A stretch of DNA of 7,839 nt from a bacterium (lineage in GTDB: Bacteria > Patescibacteriota > Minisyncoccia > Phycocordibacterales > UBA10002), in assembly GCA_030648695.1 (NCBI GenBank), contig JAUSHG010000076.1, positions 1-7,839 on the forward strand, written 5' to 3'. Both the position numbers and the translations under genes were made by a program. The notes below the pieces were generated by a model. The model ran no database searches and was not told the origin of the DNA. It worked only from the letters and a program-made list of their open reading frames with translations. This document shows positions 6,035 through 7,839 of this stretch, one piece after another; the first letter of the stretch is position 1; each line of letters begins with the position of its first letter.

Positions 6035-6265
6035 CTATCCCGTATGTTCTGAATTTTCTGAAACAGAGGATGTTTCCGATGCCGAAGCCGTATCCTCTTT
6101 TCCGTTTCCTGCAGGTGTATACCCTCTCCGCTTAATAAGCGCCATCACAATGAGCCAGAGGCCGGTCAAAATGAACAGATACTCCTTCCACAGCGCGGGA
6201 ACACCCAAAAAAGCCACGAGCACGAGCCAGACGCCGAGCCACAGGTTAAATGTAAATGACTGCAT
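6035..6265 (-). CDS. Small two-helix membrane protein, 76 aa
   Basis: Starting at ATG 6265 the product begins MQSFTFNLWLGVWLVLVAFL. Two hydrophobic helices, about 6-23 and 28-44, are joined by a short VPALWKEY turn. The basic KRRG (45-48) marks the cytoplasmic side, so both ends are probably inside. The tail (49-76) is Ser/Glu-rich and probably disordered. The frame is open to an earlier ATG at 6337, but those 24 extra residues (MPMHTHLLSY...) cross the promoter and the divergent gene, so the inner start is preferred. A TATAAT box ends 6 nt before this ATG, again suggesting a leaderless transcript, and no ribosome binding site is seen. It may be co-transcribed with the DUF4015 gene 108 nt downstream. 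No function is recognised; small membrane scaffolds of this kind are common beside envelope genes. Confidence 0.72.
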   Translation of the reverse strand: MQSFTFNLWLGVWLVLVAFLGVPALWKEYLFILTGLWLIVMALIKRRGYTPAGNGKEDTASASETSSVSENSEHTG

Positions 6266-6271
6266 GCGGCC

Positions 6272-6300
6272 ATTATAACAGCATTGCCACAATATGCTAA
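6272..6300 (-). promoter_or_regulatory. Extended -10 promoter for the small membrane protein
   Basis: On the minus strand TATAAT (6277-6272) is preceded by TGT (extended -10). TTAGCA (6300-6295) lies at 17-nt spacing and matches four of six -35 bases. The -10 ends 6 nt before the ATG at 6265, so the predicted transcript has little or no leader. Confidence 0.6.
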
Positions 6301-6303
6301 AAT
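6275..6303 (+). promoter_or_regulatory. Extended -10 promoter for the 166-aa gene
   Basis: TAAAAT (6298-6303) is preceded by TGC (extended -10). ATAACA (6275-6280) lies 17 nt upstream and matches four of six -35 bases. The start would fall near 6310, just before the ribosome binding site. It overlaps the divergent promoter almost completely, so the two units may compete for polymerase. Confidence 0.5.
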
Positions 6304-6314
6304 GTGGATAGGAA

Positions 6315-6322
6315 AGGAGGTG
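6315..6322 (+). promoter_or_regulatory. Strong Shine-Dalgarno site deciding the start at 6326
   Basis: AGGAGGTG is a full-length match to the anti-Shine-Dalgarno sequence. The GGAGG core ends 5 nt before ATG 6326. It selects this start over the in-frame ATG at 6284, which would place the site inside the coding sequence. It is the only strong site of its kind in the window. Confidence 0.85.
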
Positions 6323-6325
6323 CGT

Positions 6326-6826
6326 ATGCATCGGCATCTCGAAAATCCCAAAATACTACAATCGCTTTTACCTGAGTTTGTCGGCGGGGAATTCATTCTT
6401 GTAGAGGGTTGCGGACAAGGAAAAACCGTGTTGCTCGGAAGAATAGACGGGGTAACCGTACCCAACACCACAAGACGAAGCATCACCGTCCGCTATCTGG
6501 AATTGTACGATTGGCGCAACGGCTGCGACGCTAGCTTTCAGCCGAGAAGAAAGGTGGAACTCCATAGAAGCTTCCCTGGGGAAGTCCAGTTTGAATACAC
6601 GTGGTTCTACCCCCAACCCACTCATCACCGACTTAAGCTTGAGTGTATCAATCCCAACCAGCTGGACCAACCCGGCAACCGCTGTTGGCTGTGCTCGCCC
6701 GCGAATCCTGTTTTTCTTGAACACTTTAGAACGGTGCTCTTGAAAATGCTGCTCAAAGAGCACAGACGGAAACAATCTCTCTGGAAGCAGGTTCGAAACC
6801 GCCTCATGGCATCTCATCTTTTTTGA
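6326..6826 (+). CDS. Unrecognised 166-aa protein, self-contained transcription unit
   Basis: The product begins MHRHLENPKILQSLLPEF. The first half (about 20-105) reads as alternating strands (EFILVEGCGQGKTVLLGRIDGVTV, ITVRYLELYDW, VQFEYTWFYP), suggesting a small beta-barrel or sandwich. The second half holds GNRCWLCSPANP, with a CxxC-like pair, then a long basic helix (about 132-166: FRTVLLKMLLKEHRRKQSLWKQVRNRL), a possible nucleic-acid-binding surface. GCGQGKT resembles a P-loop but has one residue too few for GxxxxGK[ST], so ATP binding is not claimed. There is no signal peptide or transmembrane helix. A promoter, a full Shine-Dalgarno site and a strong terminator 7 nt after the stop make this a well-defined single-gene unit. 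An antisense frame of similar length covers it but lacks any of these signals. No family is recognised. Confidence 0.8.
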   Translation: MHRHLENPKILQSLLPEFVGGEFILVEGCGQGKTVLLGRIDGVTVPNTTRRSITVRYLELYDWRNGCDASFQPRRKVELHRSFPGEVQFEYTWFYPQPTHHRLKLECINPNQLDQPGNRCWLCSPANPVFLEHFRTVLLKMLLKEHRRKQSLWKQVRNRLMASHLF

Positions 6827-6832
6827 CCCTCT

Positions 6833-6862
6833 GGCCCATCGTCTGCAGATGGGCCTTTTTTT
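6833..6862 (+). terminator. Strong intrinsic terminator of the 166-aa gene
   Basis: GGCCCATC (6833-6840) and GATGGGCC (6848-6855) form a perfect 8-bp GC-rich stem with a 7-nt loop, directly followed by seven T (6856-6862). It starts 7 nt after the stop codon and insulates the next gene. Confidence 0.92.
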
Positions 6863-6886
6863 ATTCAACACGTGATACCATATCGG

Positions 6887-6914
6887 TTGTTGTTGGAAAA
6901 AATGGCCCTACTTA
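6887..6914 (+). promoter_or_regulatory. Weak candidate promoter for the dehydratase gene
   Basis: TTGTTG (6887-6892) and TACTTA (6909-6914) are separated by 16 nt. A promoter is expected here because a strong terminator lies just upstream, but neither box is close to consensus. No ribosome binding site precedes ATG 6931, whose leader would be very short. Confidence 0.3.
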
Positions 6915-6930
6915 AACGTCTACTGTATAT

Positions 6931-7263
6931 ATGAACACACTTACCACCAAACGATGTCTACCGTGCGAAGTCGGCACTCTTCCGCTTGAACGTGAGGCGG
7001 TTGAAAAACTGCTGAAAGAAATTCCGGAGTGGGAATGGAAAAACTATCACCATCTCCAGCGGAGATTTAACTTCAAAGATTTTGCGGAAGCGCTTGCCTT
7101 TGTTAATAAAGTCGGCGCACTCGCCGAAAAGGAAGGGCATCACCCTGATATTGAATTCGGCTGGGGCTACGTTGCCATCAAGCTCTTCACTCACAACATC
7201 AACGGTCTCTCGGAAAATGACTTCATCGTAGCGGCAAAAATAAATCAGCTGGTAGCTTCTTAG
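6931..7263 (+). CDS. Pterin-4a-carbinolamine dehydratase (4a-hydroxytetrahydrobiopterin dehydratase)
   Basis: 110 aa, the usual length of this small single-domain family. EGHHPD (68-73), FGWGYVAIKLFTH (76-88) and GLSENDFIVAAKIN (92-105) match the family signature. His70, His71 and His88 line up with the three active-site histidines of the animal enzyme (61, 62 and 79). The N-terminal CLPCEVG (9-15) followed by a helix and EWEW (33-36) is also typical. Family knowledge: it dehydrates 4a-hydroxy-tetrahydropterin, recycling the cofactor of aromatic amino acid hydroxylases; many bacteria carry it without such hydroxylases, and another role in pterin or molybdopterin metabolism has been proposed. 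No pterin-using enzyme is next to it here. It follows a strong terminator, so it needs its own promoter. Its stop codon is 4 nt from that of rsmI on the other strand. Confidence 0.92.
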   Translation: MNTLTTKRCLPCEVGTLPLEREAVEKLLKEIPEWEWKNYHHLQRRFNFKDFAEALAFVNKVGALAEKEGHHPDIEFGWGYVAIKLFTHNINGLSENDFIVAAKINQLVAS

Positions 7264-7267
7264 CTGT

Positions 7268-7839
7268 TTAGCTTGTAGGAGCGACAATCACCACAAATTC
7301 TCCCCTTACTTTTTCGGGGTTTTGAGCAAAATACTCCAGCAATTCTTTCGGAGTGCCGCTTTTCACCTCTTCATGTATTTTAGTTAGCTCGCGAGCAATC
7401 ACCACTTTCTTCCCACTTGGGAGCTTAGCTCCCAAGTGGAGGTCAAGGGACTCTAATGTTTTCAAAATCCGGTGCGGCGATTCGTAAAAGACAACTGCAC
7501 GTTCGGAGGCGGCGATTTCCTTAAAGAGTGTTTCCCTTCCCTTCTTGTGCGGCAAAAACCCGAGAAACACAAAATCTGAAATCGGCAATCCGGCAATTGA
7601 GAGCGCAGCGGTAAGCGCGCTTGGACCGGGGATAGTTTCAATGTGCACCTCCGGCAGGGCTTCCCGAATTTTTGAGACAAGAAGCGAACCTGGGTCGGAA
7701 ATCCCCGGCGTGCCGGCATCCGTAACGAGTGCGAGATTTTTTCCCTGCTCCAACAAAGCAACAATTTCATCAATGCGCGAAACCTTGCTGTGCTCGTGGT
7801 AACTCTTAAGCGGCTTTGAAATTTCGTACCGCGCGAGCA
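7268..7839 (-). CDS. rsmI: 16S rRNA (cytidine(1402)-2'-O)-methyltransferase, 5' end outside the window
   Basis: The visible 189 residues begin LARYEISKPLKSYHEH and run without interruption from the right edge, so the real start lies outside and about 45 residues are missing. SYHEH, VTDAGTPGISDPGS (visible residues 37-50), IPGPSALTAALSIAGLP, FLGFLPHKKGR, VVFYESPHRI and VVIARELTKIHEE are hallmark motifs of RsmI in the tetrapyrrole-methylase fold. It 2'-O-methylates C1402 in the decoding centre of 16S rRNA using S-adenosylmethionine. The protein stops at EFVVIVAPTS, right after the methylase fold, so the C-terminal extension of the longer E. coli protein (286 aa) is absent; the estimated full length is about 235 aa. 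A perfect 27-bp palindrome lies in frame at 7413-7439. The gene is convergent with the dehydratase gene, with 4 nt between stops and no terminator in the gap. Confidence 0.94.
   Translation of the reverse strand, partial: LARYEISKPLKSYHEHSKVSRIDEIVALLEQGKNLALVTDAGTPGISDPGSLLVSKIREALPEVHIETIPGPSALTAALSIAGLPISDFVFLGFLPHKKGRETLFKEIAASERAVVFYESPHRILKTLESLDLHLGAKLPSGKKVVIARELTKIHEEVKSGTPKELLEYFAQNPEKVRGEFVVIVAPTS
7413..7439. repeat. Perfect 27-bp palindrome inside rsmI
   Basis: CCACTTGGGAGC (7413-7424), a TTA loop, and GCTCCCAAGTGG (7428-7439) form a perfect 12-bp inverted repeat with a 3-nt loop. It is in frame in rsmI and encodes HLGAKLPSG between LESLD and KKVVIAREL, where family members usually have a few residues (such as LKEVLGD-RKVV). 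No T-run follows on either strand, so it is not a terminator. It looks like an inserted palindromic mini-element; the mRNA would carry a stable hairpin here. Confidence 0.7.

Noticed and set aside
5712..6278. Plus-strand 188-aa frame
   Set aside because: It crosses two minus-strand genes and their gap, has no start signals, and no domain-like pattern.
6388..6440. P-loop-like GCGQGKT in the 166-aa protein
   Set aside because: The spacing is one residue short of GxxxxGK[ST], and no Walker B or other NTPase motif follows.
6788..6803. GGTTCGAAACC, resembling a tRNA T-loop
   Set aside because: The flanks do not form a 5-bp T-stem and it lies inside a well-supported coding region.
6368..6871. Minus-strand 167-aa frame opposite the 166-aa gene
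   Set aside because: It lacks a ribosome binding site and promoter and would start inside the plus-strand terminator, whereas the plus-strand gene has all signals.
7413..7439. The rsmI palindrome as a terminator for the convergent dehydratase gene
   Set aside because: No T-run follows on the plus strand and it lies 150 nt inside the opposing gene.

Overview
The window looks like a chromosomal piece of a Patescibacteria (CPR) genome, most likely a member of the Parcubacteria. This placement rests on gene content and architecture, not on a database search. It has roughly 50 % GC, ordinary use of TGA as a stop (so not the recoded Gracilibacteria type), compact genes, a stand-alone VirD4/TraD-like ATPase fused to a long disordered tail, a lamin-tail-domain surface protein, a DUF4015-type glycoside-hydrolase-like protein, and very short variants of housekeeping enzymes. 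No rRNA, tRNA, CRISPR array or transposase is visible.

Layout. Minus strand, 3968 down to 1: a coupled cassette of a type IV secretion-like ATPase, a lamin-tail/PKD surface protein overlapping it by an ATGA, and, 56 nt further on, a GT4 glycosyltransferase cut by the window edge. A terminator (3998-4032) separates this from a small unknown gene (4052-4276, minus). The stretch 4277-4606 has no convincing protein gene but holds a complete unit for a small structured RNA on the minus strand: a near-consensus extended promoter, a closed multi-helix fold of about 74 nt, and an intrinsic terminator. Minus strand 6265 down to 4607: a two-helix membrane protein and a membrane-anchored DUF4015 protein. 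Plus strand from 6326: an unrecognised 166-aa protein with its own promoter, strong ribosome binding site and strong terminator, then a pterin-4a-carbinolamine dehydratase. This meets, tail to tail with 4 nt between stop codons, a 16S rRNA methyltransferase (rsmI, minus) that runs off the right edge.

How the parts may work together. The ATPase and lamin-tail protein are translationally coupled and probably belong to one envelope-associated machine; the glycosyltransferase may modify surface material. The DUF4015 protein is anchored outside the membrane. The other genes look like independent housekeeping or orphan units.

Most notable signals: (1) the apparently undescribed minus-strand RNA of about 120 nt at 4434-4555, whose predicted single-stranded linker is perfectly complementary over 10 nt to the region just upstream of the next gene on the same strand; (2) three short in-frame insertions in three unrelated genes (glycosyltransferase, DUF4015 protein, RsmI), one a perfect 27-bp palindrome and one a near-palindrome, which look like dispersed mini-repeats tolerated inside coding sequence; (3) -10 boxes placed 6-7 nt before start codons, suggesting leaderless mRNAs.
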